Shown in pieces: positions 1 through 10,743 of a stretch of 64,000 bases of DNA. The translations under genes were made by a program, and so were the position numbers. The stretch's first letter is position 1. Every line of letters starts with the position of its first letter. The DNA comes from Amnibacterium kyonggiense. GTDB taxonomy: Bacteria; Actinomycetota; Actinomycetes; Actinomycetales; Microbacteriaceae. Where the stretch lies: positions 186,001-250,000 of the forward strand of contig NZ_SOAM01000004.1 of assembly GCF_004364555.1 (NCBI RefSeq), in the 5' to 3' direction. The notes under the pieces are model-generated. The model saw only the letters and a list, made by a program, of their open reading frames with translations, was not told the origin of the DNA and did not search any database.

Positions 1-302
1 TCAGCCTGGCCGCGCGAGAGCGGCACACGGACACCACCAACGGGTTCCGCGCGTACAGTGCACGGCTGCTGGCCGACGATCGCATCGCCCCGTTCCGCGA
101 CGTCTTCTCGACGTACGAGCTCCACTACCACCTGGCGATCGAGAGCTCTCGAGACGAGCGCTTCCGAACGGCGGAGACGCCCGTCGTCCGCGCGTACCCG
201 CGCGGCAAGGTCCCGACGAAGATCAGTCCCGTCCGCGGCAACGCGCACGTGTTGGGCGTCCTCGCCCGCGCGGTCACCGGTCGCTACCGGAGCGCATCGT
301 GA
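1..302 (+). CDS. Glycosyltransferase family 2, C-terminal fragment
   Basis: Open reading frame running in from the left edge; only the last 99 codons (frame 3..302) are present, so the catalytic DxD part is missing. The remaining piece begins with a DTTNGFRAYS segment followed by a conserved LHYHLAIE stretch and a VPTKISPVRGN segment. These are features I recognise from the C-terminal part of dolichol-phosphate-mannose-synthase-like GT2 enzymes. The TGA stop overlaps the GTG start of the next gene, so the three genes at the left edge look like one translationally coupled operon. Likely role is transfer of a sugar in envelope glycan synthesis; substrate cannot be told. Confidence 0.75.
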   Translation, partial: SLAARERHTDTTNGFRAYSARLLADDRIAPFRDVFSTYELHYHLAIESSRDERFRTAETPVVRAYPRGKVPTKISPVRGNAHVLGVLARAVTGRYRSAS

Positions 303-1075
303 CGAACGACGACGCGCTCGTGGGCTGGACCGGGTTCGTCGGCGGCAATCTTGCGCGCCAACGGGAGTTCGGACACCGCTTCAGCTCTCGGGACAGCGGA
401 ACGATGCGCGGCCGGCACTTCGGTGACGTCGTGTTCAGCGCCGCTCGAGCCGAGAAGTGGCGCGCGAACGCCGACCCGGCCGCGGACTCGGCTCACGTCG
501 CCGAGCTGGAGGATCTTGTCCGCTCGTTCACCTGCGAGCGTCTCACCCTCATCTCCACGGTCGACGTCTACGACGACCCGAGGGACGTCGACGAGGAGTC
601 CGAGATCGATGAGCGCGACCTGCACGCGTACGGGGCCCACCGACTGCGGCTCGAGCGCACAGCGGCGACCGCCCACGAGCACGTCACGATCCTCAGACTC
701 CCCGGCCTGTTCGGTCCCGGCCTCAAGAAGAACGTCGTGTTCGATCTGCTCCACCGCAACCGGCTCGGGGCGCTGCAGCCCGCGAGCGCCTTCCAGTACT
801 ACAACCTCGATCGCATCGCCGCCGACGTCGCGCGGGCAGAACGAGCCGACCTCCGGATCCTCAACCTCGCCGTCGAGCCGATCACCACGGCCGACGTGGT
901 GCAGGAGGTCTTCGGTCGCGAGCCGCTGCCCGCGCAGTCGTCGCCCGTCGTGCGCTACGACGTCCGAACCCGACACGCGTCCGCCCTCGGCGGGTCCGGT
1001 CCGTACCTCTACGACCGCGCCACGACCATCGCCGAGATGCGCTCCTTCGTCCGATCGGTCGAGGTCGCGGCGTGA
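299..1075 (+). CDS. NAD-dependent epimerase/dehydratase-like protein (extended SDR)
   Basis: 258 aa. The N-terminus has a GWTGFVGGNL segment fitting the GxxGxxG nucleotide-binding turn of extended short-chain dehydrogenases, followed by an LISTVDVYDD segment equivalent to the STxxVYG strand. The usual catalytic YxxxK is seen only as YGAHR, with Arg for Lys, so activity is uncertain. The GTG start overlaps the preceding GT2 stop and the stop overlaps the next GTG start, which supports the start choice and an operon. Probably acts on a nucleotide sugar made for the adjacent glycosyltransferase; the exact reaction is not inferable. Confidence 0.8.
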   Translation: MTNDDALVGWTGFVGGNLARQREFGHRFSSRDSGTMRGRHFGDVVFSAARAEKWRANADPAADSAHVAELEDLVRSFTCERLTLISTVDVYDDPRDVDEESEIDERDLHAYGAHRLRLERTAATAHEHVTILRLPGLFGPGLKKNVVFDLLHRNRLGALQPASAFQYYNLDRIAADVARAERADLRILNLAVEPITTADVVQEVFGREPLPAQSSPVVRYDVRTRHASALGGSGPYLYDRATTIAEMRSFVRSVEVAA

Positions 1076-1887
1076 GACTCGCCGTCTCGAACATCGCCTG
1101 GCAGGCGGAGGACGACGATCGCGTCCTTGCGGCACTCGCCGACGAAGGGGTCGACGCGATCGAGGTCGCTCCGACGCGACTGGCGCCGGATCCCACCTCC
1201 ATCTCGGCCGCCGAGGCCCGCTCGATTCGCAAGGCATTCGAATCGCGCGGCATCGAGATCGTCTCAATGCAGTCGCTCCTGTTCGGGCAGCCCGACCTCC
1301 GCCTGTTCGGTTCGGACGCCGACCGCGATCAACTCCTGGACTACCTGGCGAAGATCATCACGCTGTCGGGACACCTGGGAGCCGAGAAGCTGGTCTTCGG
1401 CTCTCCTCGGAATCGCCTGCTGCCTGGTGCGCCCGCGCGGTCACAAGATCTCGCGGCGGCCACCGACTTCTTTCGCAGGGCTGGATCGCTCGCCTATGCC
1501 GTCGGCGCCGTGTTGTGCATCGAACCCAACCCGGTCGCCTACGGGTGCAACTTCGTCGTCACGACCGACGAGGGCATCCAACTCGTAGACGCCGTGGACC
1601 ATGCCGGATTCGGGCTGCACCTCGACGCCGCTGGTTCGACGCTTGCCGGCGAGAACATCGAGGCTTCAGTGCATGCAGCCGGTACGAGGATCCAACACTT
1701 CCATGCGAGCGCACCGGAGCTGGGCATGCTCGAGACCGAGGTAGTCGATCACGCCGGAGCTTCTCGGGCTCTTCGGGCAACCGGCTACTCCGGCTTCATC
1801 TCGATCGAGATGCGGTCGAGCGATTCAGACACGAACGAGCAGCGAGTTCGAGACGCCATTCACCTCGCTCGACACGCGTACCTGTGA
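1072..1887 (+). CDS. Sugar phosphate isomerase/epimerase, xylose-isomerase-like TIM barrel
   Basis: 271 aa, GTG start overlapping the previous stop by 4 bp. Acidic and histidine residues fall in the order expected for the metal site of AP_endonuc_2 barrel enzymes: Glu in LCIEPNP, Asp in LHLDAAG, His in QHFHAS and Glu in ISIEMR near the C-terminus. A complete barrel appears to be present. With the upstream SDR and glycosyltransferase it suggests a small pathway that makes and transfers an unusual sugar. It ends 4 bp before the convergent GtrA stop, with no obvious terminator between. Confidence 0.82.
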   Translation: MRLAVSNIAWQAEDDDRVLAALADEGVDAIEVAPTRLAPDPTSISAAEARSIRKAFESRGIEIVSMQSLLFGQPDLRLFGSDADRDQLLDYLAKIITLSGHLGAEKLVFGSPRNRLLPGAPARSQDLAAATDFFRRAGSLAYAVGAVLCIEPNPVAYGCNFVVTTDEGIQLVDAVDHAGFGLHLDAAGSTLAGENIEASVHAAGTRIQHFHASAPELGMLETEVVDHAGASRALRATGYSGFISIEMRSSDSDTNEQRVRDAIHLARHAYL

Positions 1888-1891
1888 CCCA

Positions 1892-2305
1892 TCACCTCTT
1901 GCGGAAGAGGAAACGGCTGAAAAGGTAGTTGGCTGCGAACGACACCGGAACGGTGGCCAGCTTGCAGAGAATCGGCGGCCCATCGGTCCAGCTCGTCAGT
2001 GCGCCGATGAGCGCCGAGAACGTGAGGATCGAGGTCGTGTACCAAGCGACGAACAGGACGTACGTCTTCGGCGACGCGCCGACTCCGAAGGTCAATCGTG
2101 TCACGAGCAGGTAGACCAGGGAGATCGACGCGAAGGAGCTGCACAGATTCGACAGCGCAGGGGATACCCCGAGCGCGACGAGTGCCGCGAAGCCTCCGAG
2201 GTCGACGGTCAGACCAGCGAGCGATCCGAGGAAGAATGTTGCGAACCTGCGCAGGGCGGTCGGCATGCGAGGAGCCCTCGAGACGGGCAGCGCGTCCGAT
2301 GTCAT
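1892..2305 (-). CDS. GtrA family membrane protein
   Basis: 137 aa with four hydrophobic helices and the GtrA pattern: the first helix begins FFLGSLAGLTVDLGGFAAL, and the last ends SFAANYLFSRFLFRKR. GtrA proteins are small four-helix membrane proteins linked to export of polyprenyl-phosphate sugars or to arabinogalactan and teichoic-type polymers. The frame is open to 2527, but that would overlap the upstream gene. An AGGGAG ribosome-binding sequence sits 4-5 nt before the ATG at 2305, so I use that start. Upstream on the same strand is a GT-C-like membrane protein that probably uses the flipped lipid-linked sugar. Confidence 0.85.
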   Translation of the reverse strand: MTSDALPVSRAPRMPTALRRFATFFLGSLAGLTVDLGGFAALVALGVSPALSNLCSSFASISLVYLLVTRLTFGVGASPKTYVLFVAWYTTSILTFSALIGALTSWTDGPPILCKLATVPVSFAANYLFSRFLFRKR

Positions 2306-2411
2306 GCGTCTCCCTGGTCCATCCGCGCAGCTACGCGGCTCATCGACGATATTCGGCCTCGCCGCGGCCGCAACAAGAACACGCGGCGCGCGGGTGGTGA
2401 ATCTGAGAACG

Positions 2412-3956
2412 TCACTCGTTCTCCTTGCCGCACCGGTTGATCTGGATCCCCGGAACGACCCCGATCTGCCGACAAGGGAGCCCCGCAGCGGCCAGCGGCT
2501 GCAGAACGAGTGCGTTCTCGTCTTCACGGCCCCCGGTGAGCACGCAGGTATCGGGATGAGCGCCGACGTAATCGACGAGCGCCGCCTGGTAGCGAGCGGG
2601 TTCGTCGATCACCCGGTAGGCCCAGGAAGCACGCCCCATACCGGAGCGTGTATCGACCGCACCATGGACTCGATCCGGGATCCCGTCCGCTTCGGCATAC
2701 AGCTGAGTGGAAGGCTGTGTCCACCAGTCGACGTAGAACGTCGGGCACGTGCCCGCGTACTGCGCGACGGCCTGGCCGGCTTGCTGGCGCATGACACCGG
2801 CGTGCGGAGCGATCGTGACGGTCGCTCCAAGCGCGAGGACCGATCCGATGGTCGCAGCGGCGAGACGCGCATGCCGGCGCGGAGGAGGAACGGCTGCTCT
2901 CATCACATCGGTGATGGCTCGAACGGCGGCTGCGGCGGCGAGCGCGACCATTGGCACTATGAAGAGCATGTGCCTGTCCGCCGAGATCGGCACGATTCCC
3001 GTCCACACGCCCAACCACCCACCGATGACCGCGCAGATCGCAGGGACAGCGGGGAGGAACGTCGCCCGTCTCCAGAAGATCGATACGCCTGCGCCCACGA
3101 GCGCGAGCGTCGTGAGCGAGACGATGTAGTTCGCGTCTGGCTGCGCGACGGATTGCACAATGGAGGCGTAAAGATCGGTCGTGCTCGTCTCCCGGTACGT
3201 CGGGTACGCGGTTTGAAACGCCGAGGCCGGCCGGATCGAGATCAGATACCAGATCCCGTACGCAATGAGGAAGCAGACGCCGCCGACCATCGTCGAGATC
3301 CACCGCGACCCCCCGCGGGCAGCAACAAGGAGAAGCGCGAGACCCGGAGTGACTAGGACGACCGTGTTGCTGAACGGGATGGACAGGATCGCCGCGACGA
3401 GCAGCAACACATCATCCCTCCGAGCATGCGACTGAGCCGCCCGGGCAGTGAGCCACAGCAGTACGCCGGTGACGCAGAACTCGAAGACGTAATGCTTGAA
3501 GTCGCCCGAAATCTGCACGGCATCCAGACTGGCCAGAGCCCAGACGCCGCCGAGCAGTCCAGGGACTTCCCCGAGCAAAGTCCGCGAGGCGAGCCAGGTC
3601 GCGATCCCACCGATGGCGTATGCGATCAGCCCGGGGAGCCTGAGGAGGTCCGGCTGAAATCCGAGCACCTGCAGCAGAAGCTTCTGAATCAGGTAGACGC
3701 CCCAAGGACTGGACTGCTCGAAATGGCTGAGGGGCTGCCACGGCGCGAGCCATCCATCCATGCGCACGGCCTGGACGAGCATCGCCTCGTCGTACCAGAA
3801 ATCGCGGTCCGCGCTGAGCGTGTAGTACGCCGTCAAGGCGATTGCGAGCACGATGATCGCGCCCTGCCACAACAGTGGATGCCGGCGTAGAACTTGCGCC
3901 CAGCGCACTGGCGACGACGAGCGCTCAAGTCGAGGCATCGGGAGTTCGGTCGCCAT
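2412..3956 (-). CDS. Polytopic membrane glycosyltransferase, GT39/GT-C-like
   Basis: 514 aa with a cytoplasmic N-terminus and about 9-11 hydrophobic segments. Just after the first helix an extracytoplasmic loop carries a DRDFWYDEAML segment; the acidic pair (DE) at this place is typical of GT-C enzymes of the PMT/ArnT type that use polyprenyl-phosphate sugars. A soluble C-terminal tail of about 100 residues contains several Cys (TCPTF, TCVLTGG, LPCRQIG) suggestive of disulfides outside the cell. It pairs with the GtrA gene downstream on the same strand. Donor and acceptor are unknown. Confidence 0.72.
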   Translation of the reverse strand: MATELPMPRLERSSSPVRWAQVLRRHPLLWQGAIIVLAIALTAYYTLSADRDFWYDEAMLVQAVRMDGWLAPWQPLSHFEQSSPWGVYLIQKLLLQVLGFQPDLLRLPGLIAYAIGGIATWLASRTLLGEVPGLLGGVWALASLDAVQISGDFKHYVFEFCVTGVLLWLTARAAQSHARRDDVLLLVAAILSIPFSNTVVLVTPGLALLLVAARGGSRWISTMVGGVCFLIAYGIWYLISIRPASAFQTAYPTYRETSTTDLYASIVQSVAQPDANYIVSLTTLALVGAGVSIFWRRATFLPAVPAICAVIGGWLGVWTGIVPISADRHMLFIVPMVALAAAAAVRAITDVMRAAVPPPRRHARLAAATIGSVLALGATVTIAPHAGVMRQQAGQAVAQYAGTCPTFYVDWWTQPSTQLYAEADGIPDRVHGAVDTRSGMGRASWAYRVIDEPARYQAALVDYVGAHPDTCVLTGGREDENALVLQPLAAAGLPCRQIGVVPGIQINRCGKENE

Positions 3957-4137
3957 GGCTCAGCGATGGTAGGTCCCCCCTAGAACAGGGGCCGGACGCC
4001 ACGCCACGACCAATCGCGCCCGTGCACCCGTTTTCGTCGCGCGGGTCTCGCGTCCATGTCCGGCTTTCCGCCCGGGCCCGGTACCTGAAGACCCCCTCCA
4101 TGAGCGCCGAGTCACGAATTCCGGGATAGTTGGGCTG

Positions 4138-6007
<1,870 letters not shown>

Positions 6008-6008
<1 letters not shown>

Positions 6009-7402
6009 TGTCGATCGACCACGACAAGAAGCTGGCCGTCACCGAGACGACTATCCCGGGCCTGGTCCTGGTCGACCTGCCGGTGCCGGGCGACAACCGG
6101 GGCTGGTTCAAGGAGAACTGGCAGCGGGAGAAGTTGCTCGCGCTCGGGCTGCCCGACCTCGGTCCGGTGCAGAACAACATCTCCTTCAACGACGCGGTCG
6201 GCACGACGCGCGGCATCCATGCCGAGCCGTGGGACAAGTACGTGTCCGTCGCGACGGGCCGGATCTTCGGCGCCTGGGTCGACCTCCGCGAAGGGCCGAC
6301 CTTCGGCGCGGCCTTCACCGCCGAGCTCGACCCCTCCCGGGCGATCCTCGTGCCGCGCGGCGTCGGCAACAGCTACCAGACGCTCGAGCCCGACACGGCG
6401 TACACGTACCTCGTCAACGATCACTGGTCGCCCGACGCCGAGTACACGTTCCTCAACCTCGCCGACGAGACGGCCGCCATCGAGTGGCCGATCCCCCTCG
6501 ACCAGGTCGAGATCTCCGCCAAGGACCTCGCTCACCCGCGCCTCGCGGATGTGGTGCCGATGAGGCCACGGAAGACGCTGGTGCTCGGCGGCAACGGGCA
6601 GCTCGGGCGGGCGCTCCGCACGGTGTTTCCCGGCGCGGAGTTCACGACGCGGGCGGACTTCGACGTGACGGACCCCACTGCATGGGGCTCCAAGCACTGG
6701 AAGGACTACGGCGTCATCGTCAACGCTGCGGCCTACACCGCCGTGGACCAGGCGGAGACCCCGCAGGGCCGGCGCGACGCCTGGGCCGTCAACGTGACCG
6801 CGGTCGGCCTGATGGCGCAGGTGGCCGCCGCCAACGGGATCACGCTCGTGCACGTCTCGAGCGACTACGTCTTCGACGGGACCGTCGAGGTGCACGACGA
6901 GGACGAGCCGTTCTCCCCCCTCGGAGTGTACGGGCAGACGAAGGCCGCCGGCGACGCCCTCGTCGCCACCGTGCCGCAGCACTACATCGTGCGCACGAGC
7001 TGGGTCATCGGCGACGGGAACAACTTCGTCCGGACGATGGCATCGCTCGCCGATCGCGGGATCGATCCGGCGGTGGTCGACGACCAGATCGGGCGCCTGA
7101 CGTTCGCCGACGAGATCGCCGCCGGCATCGCGCACCTGCTGCGTGTCGGTGCATCAGCCGGGACGTACAACCTGTCCGGCGACGGCGACGAGGGGTCGTG
7201 GGCCGACATCGCTCGCGCCGTGTTCGCGCTGGTCGGTGCGGACCCGGATCGGATCCGCGGGGTCACCACGGACGAGTACTTCGCCGGCCGGTCCGGGATC
7301 GCTCCGCGTCCGATGCGGTCGACGCTCGACCTCTCGAAGACCCGTGCGGTCGGATTCCGAACGACGACGTGGACCGAGGGACTCGCCGCCTACCTCGGCT
7401 GA
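6008..7402 (+). CDS. rmlCD: Fused dTDP-4-dehydrorhamnose 3,5-epimerase / reductase (RmlC-RmlD)
   Basis: 464 aa. The first ~184 residues are an RmlC cupin: RGIHAEPWDK carries the catalytic His, and AYTYLVNDHW follows. From residue 185 (an internal in-frame ATG at 6560) an RmlD reductase begins with LVLGGNGQLGRAL, then NAAAYTAVDQAE, SSDYVFDG and YGQTKAAGD (YxxxK). It would therefore carry out the last two steps to dTDP-L-rhamnose in one chain. The junction is short and the frame is intact, so this is a real fusion rather than a frameshift artefact. The ATG overlaps the rmlB stop (TGATG). Such fusions are known in actinobacteria. Confidence 0.95.
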
Positions 7403-7562
7403 GCGACCTCCTCTCCCGCCCCGAACGGGGTGATGCGCCACGGCGCGCGGTGGCCGACGATGAACGATTCGGAGTGCGCGGCGCGTCCGAGCCTGCATTC
7501 GATGCGCGTCCAGCAGGCTGCTGCGCGCCCACCCGGCCAGATCGACCTCGGGAGACATCATC

Positions 7563-9110
7563 ATCCGCCTCCGCACGACCGCCTTGATCGCCGCAGTCAC
7601 GGCCGCTCTGATCGGCGGCTCAGCTGCCCCGGCCGTCGCCGCGCCGGCGGACACCGGTGCCGTCGTCACAGGGACGACGTACTACGTCAACTGTGCCGCG
7701 AAGAAGAACGGCTTCGGAACCGCGACGTCGCCCTGGGCCTCGCTCTGGGCCGTCAACACGCACGGTCGATTCAGCGCGGGCGACGTGATCCGATTCAAGA
7801 AGGGCACGACCTGCACCGGGAAGCTGACCCCGAAGGGGTCGGGTGCAGCGGGGGCCCCGATCACGATCGGTTCCTACGGGTCGGGAGCGAAGCCGACCAT
7901 CGCCGGCGGCGGGACCGGCATGGAGACCGCGACCATCACGCTCAAGAACCAGGCGTACTGGACGATTCAGGACCTGCATGTGACGAATCGGAGCAAGGCG
8001 GCGGCGACGACGGCGTTCCGCTCCGGGGTGCTCCTCCTGAACGACAACGGCGGCTACCTCTTCGGCATGACGCTGCAGCGGCTCACCGTCGATAACGTGA
8101 CGAGCAAGCTGTACTACCAGAACGGGCACGACGCGCGGGACTGGGGCGGCATCTCGGTGCACACCGTCCGCCGCGGCGGGGGCGACGGCTTCACCGGCCT
8201 CCGCATCATGAACAACGTCGTGAGCGGCGTCGGGCGGACCGGCATCGTGACCTCGAACCGCGAGTACCCGAACGGCCTCGACCTCGGTCTTCGCATCGCC
8301 GGGAACACCGTGTCGAAGTCCCGAGGCGACGGCATCATCATGCGGGGCGCGCGGAACGCGTCGATCGACCACAACACCGTGAAGAACAACTCGAACATGT
8401 GGCCATGCCCGCAGTGCATGAAGGCCCGAGGGATGGGCGCGAACGCCGGCATCTGGCCGACGTGGAGCAGCGACTCCGTGATCGAGAAGAACAACGTCTA
8501 CGGCACGCACGTCGGCCACGGGGACGGCGAAGGCATCGACCTCGACATCATGGCCGAGCGAATCATCGTCCAGTACAACTGGGTCCACGACAACGACGGC
8601 GGCGGCGTCCTCTTCTGCGGCTCCAAGTCGTCGACCGTGCGGTTCAACATCTTCGAGAACAACAAGAAGTCGGCGATCGCGTTCATCGGCACGGTGCCCG
8701 CGAAGGACTCGAGCGTCTACAACAACACGATGTACGCCGCGAAGTCGGTGAACGCCGGCAACGTCCGGACGTTCAACGGCCTGCACGGCAGCGGCATCAA
8801 GTTCTACAACAACCTCGTCTACAACTACGGCAGCGCCTACTGGACGTTCCCCACGAAGGTCTGGGCCCGCTCCAACACCATCGTCGGCGTGCACGGTCGC
8901 GGTGAGCCCAAGGGCGCCGGTACGAGCCGCACGGACCCCAAGCTCAAGAACCCCGGTGTCGGCGCGACGTCGTTCTCCAGCCTCGGCGGCTACAAGCCGA
9001 GGTACCCGTCCAAGATGCCCCGAGGCATCGCCATCCCGGCGTCCGCGAAGGTCGACTTCTTCGGCAAGAAGATCGACGCGAAGAAGCCGCCGCGCGGCGC
9101 CGCGGGCTGA
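7563..9110 (+). CDS. Secreted right-handed parallel beta-helix protein, paralogue 1 (probable ATC start)
   Basis: About 515 aa. After a signal peptide ending near APAVAAPA comes TTYYVNCAAKKNGFGTATS, the start typical of surface beta-helix proteins, then many short beta-strand/Asn-turn repeats such as NNVVSG, HNTVKNN, NNNVYG and NNTMYA. Cys pairs occur in WPCPQCM and FCGSKSS. The C-terminus is IDAKKPPRGAAG. The start is uncertain: the only in-frame start-like codon is TTG at 7584, which would remove the positively charged n-region. Alignment with paralogue 2 and a GGGAG sequence at 7550-7554 instead point to ATC at 7563. Function could be polysaccharide binding or lyase activity; no catalytic residues are assignable. 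Confidence 0.78.
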   Translation: MRLRTTALIAAVTAALIGGSAAPAVAAPADTGAVVTGTTYYVNCAAKKNGFGTATSPWASLWAVNTHGRFSAGDVIRFKKGTTCTGKLTPKGSGAAGAPITIGSYGSGAKPTIAGGGTGMETATITLKNQAYWTIQDLHVTNRSKAAATTAFRSGVLLLNDNGGYLFGMTLQRLTVDNVTSKLYYQNGHDARDWGGISVHTVRRGGGDGFTGLRIMNNVVSGVGRTGIVTSNREYPNGLDLGLRIAGNTVSKSRGDGIIMRGARNASIDHNTVKNNSNMWPCPQCMKARGMGANAGIWPTWSSDSVIEKNNVYGTHVGHGDGEGIDLDIMAERIIVQYNWVHDNDGGGVLFCGSKSSTVRFNIFENNKKSAIAFIGTVPAKDSSVYNNTMYAAKSVNAGNVRTFNGLHGSGIKFYNNLVYNYGSAYWTFPTKVWARSNTIVGVHGRGEPKGAGTSRTDPKLKNPGVGATSFSSLGGYKPRYPSKMPRGIAIPASAKVDFFGKKIDAKKPPRGAAG

Positions 9111-9136
9111 CCTCCCGGCGACCGCCCCAGCTCCTC

Positions 9137-10681
9137 ATGAGACTCAGAGCCGCCCTGATCGCCGCCAGCACGGCCGCCCTCGTCGCGGCCGTGCTGGTAC
9201 CGGCCGCCGCCGAGGCCGCACCGACGAAGTACTACGTCGACTGCTCGGCGAAGACGGCCGGCACCGGAACCGTCGCGCAGCCGTGGAACCGGCTCGCGCA
9301 GATCCACGACCACGGGGACTTCGCACCGGGCGACACGATCTCCCTCCGCCGCGGAACGACCTGCCACGGCCAGCTGCACCCGTCGGGCAGCGGCGCCCCG
9401 GGCGCGCCCATCACGCTCGGCGCCTACGGCACGCGCGGAGCGAAGCCCACGGTGTCCGGCGACGGGACCCCGAACTACACCGGCGCCGTGCAGCTGCGGA
9501 ACCAGCCCTACTGGATCATCCAGGACCTGAGGGTCACGAACACCCGCGGTGGTCGGTCCACCCAGGTGTACCGGTCCGGCGTCTCGGTCTGGAACCAGGA
9601 CGGCGGCGAGATCCGAGGCGTCATCATCCAGCGCCTCGAGGTCGAGGACGTGGCGAGCTCGCCGAACGAGAAGTTCGGCAGCTCTCGGGAGTGGGGCGGG
9701 ATCACCGTCTCGTCCGGCGGCGTCCAGGGCGACTCCTTCCCGGGCCTCGTGATCCGGGACAACCGGGTCGACCGGGTCGGCAGGTCCGGCATCGCCGTCA
9801 TGAACTGGGAGTTCCCGACCACGTTCAACGAGGGCGTGCGCATCACGGGCAACCGGGTGAGCTGGGCGCGCGGCGACGGGATCGTTGTGTTCGGTGCACA
9901 GCACTCCCGCATCGACCACAACGTCGTCGCGAACGCGGCGGACGAGTGGCCGTGCCCGCTGTGCGGATCGATCACGCCGCTCACGGCGAACGCCGGCATC
10001 TGGCCGGCGCGGAGCTCGCACATCCGGATCGATCACAACGAGGTGTACGGCACGCACTGGCGCGGAGGTGACGGCGAAGCGTTCGACAGCGATCAGGACA
10101 CGCACGACGTCGTGTTCGAGTACAACTACGCCCACGACAACACGGGCGGCGGCATCCTCTTCTGCGGCTCCCGCTCGGCGACGGTCCGCTTCAACATCTT
10201 CGAGAACAACGACAAGGGCGCGTTCACCTTCATCGGCAACGTCCCGGCCGACGGCACGTCGATCTACAACAACACCGTCTTCGTCGGGAAGCAGCTCAAG
10301 CAGACCAAGGTCGTGCGAGCGTTCAACGTGGACAAGGGCCCTGGCGGCGGCACCGTCGCCTTCAAGAACAACGTCTACTTCAACTACTCGACCTACCGCG
10401 GCGGCTGGTGGCAGTGGAACACCCCCGCGGTGACGACCGCCGCCAACACGATCATCGGCGTACACGGCGCCGGCCGGCCTCATGACAGGAGCACCAGCCG
10501 GAAGGACCCGCATCTGCGCAAGCCGGGCTCGGGCGGCATCGGCTTCGCGTCGCTGAACGGGTACAGGCTGCAGAAGGGGAAGAAGCCGCAGCGAGGCGTC
10601 GCCATCCCGGCCGACGTCACCCGCGACTTCTTCGGACGGCGCATCGACCCGAAGCACCCGCCGCGCGGTGCCGTGGGCTGA
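9137..10681 (+). CDS. Secreted right-handed parallel beta-helix protein, paralogue 2
   Basis: 514 aa, ATG start with a clear Sec signal peptide (MRLRAALIAA n/h-region, cleavage near AAAEAAP). It aligns over its full length with the preceding gene: both begin K/T-YYV-CxAK after the signal, share PGAPITLGAYG-like and GGGILFCGSRSATVRFNIF segments, and end in DFFGRRIDPKHPPRGAVG. The two genes are 26 bp apart and form a tandem duplication. Parallel beta-helices of this kind are found in pectate-lyase-superfamily proteins and surface glycan-binding proteins. A strong hairpin follows the stop, so the rhamnose/beta-helix transcription unit probably ends here. Confidence 0.85.
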   Translation: MRLRAALIAASTAALVAAVLVPAAAEAAPTKYYVDCSAKTAGTGTVAQPWNRLAQIHDHGDFAPGDTISLRRGTTCHGQLHPSGSGAPGAPITLGAYGTRGAKPTVSGDGTPNYTGAVQLRNQPYWIIQDLRVTNTRGGRSTQVYRSGVSVWNQDGGEIRGVIIQRLEVEDVASSPNEKFGSSREWGGITVSSGGVQGDSFPGLVIRDNRVDRVGRSGIAVMNWEFPTTFNEGVRITGNRVSWARGDGIVVFGAQHSRIDHNVVANAADEWPCPLCGSITPLTANAGIWPARSSHIRIDHNEVYGTHWRGGDGEAFDSDQDTHDVVFEYNYAHDNTGGGILFCGSRSATVRFNIFENNDKGAFTFIGNVPADGTSIYNNTVFVGKQLKQTKVVRAFNVDKGPGGGTVAFKNNVYFNYSTYRGGWWQWNTPAVTTAANTIIGVHGAGRPHDRSTSRKDPHLRKPGSGGIGFASLNGYRLQKGKKPQRGVAIPADVTRDFFGRRIDPKHPPRGAVG

Positions 10682-10694
10682 TCTCAAGAGCAGA

Positions 10695-10740
10695 ACGCGG
10701 AAGGGCCGGGCGGATTCAACTCCGTCCGGCCCTTCCGCGT
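10695..10740. terminator. Bidirectional intrinsic terminator hairpin
   Basis: A 20-bp stem (10695-10714 with 10721-10740, one G:U pair) closes a 6-nt loop. It lies 13 bp past the beta-helix stop and 3 bp before the stop of the convergent propeller gene. Position between convergent genes and symmetry suggest termination in both directions; there is no long U-tract, as is usual in high-GC actinobacteria. Confidence 0.85.
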
Positions 10741-10743
10741 CGA

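Noticed and set aside
6540-6580. RmlC/RmlD junction as a frameshift or assembly error
   Set aside because: The frame is continuous, both halves are complete, and such fusions are known in actinobacteria.
7584-7586. TTG as the true start of beta-helix paralogue 1
   Set aside because: It removes the basic n-region of the signal peptide, lacks a properly spaced ribosome-binding site and disagrees with the paralogue alignment.
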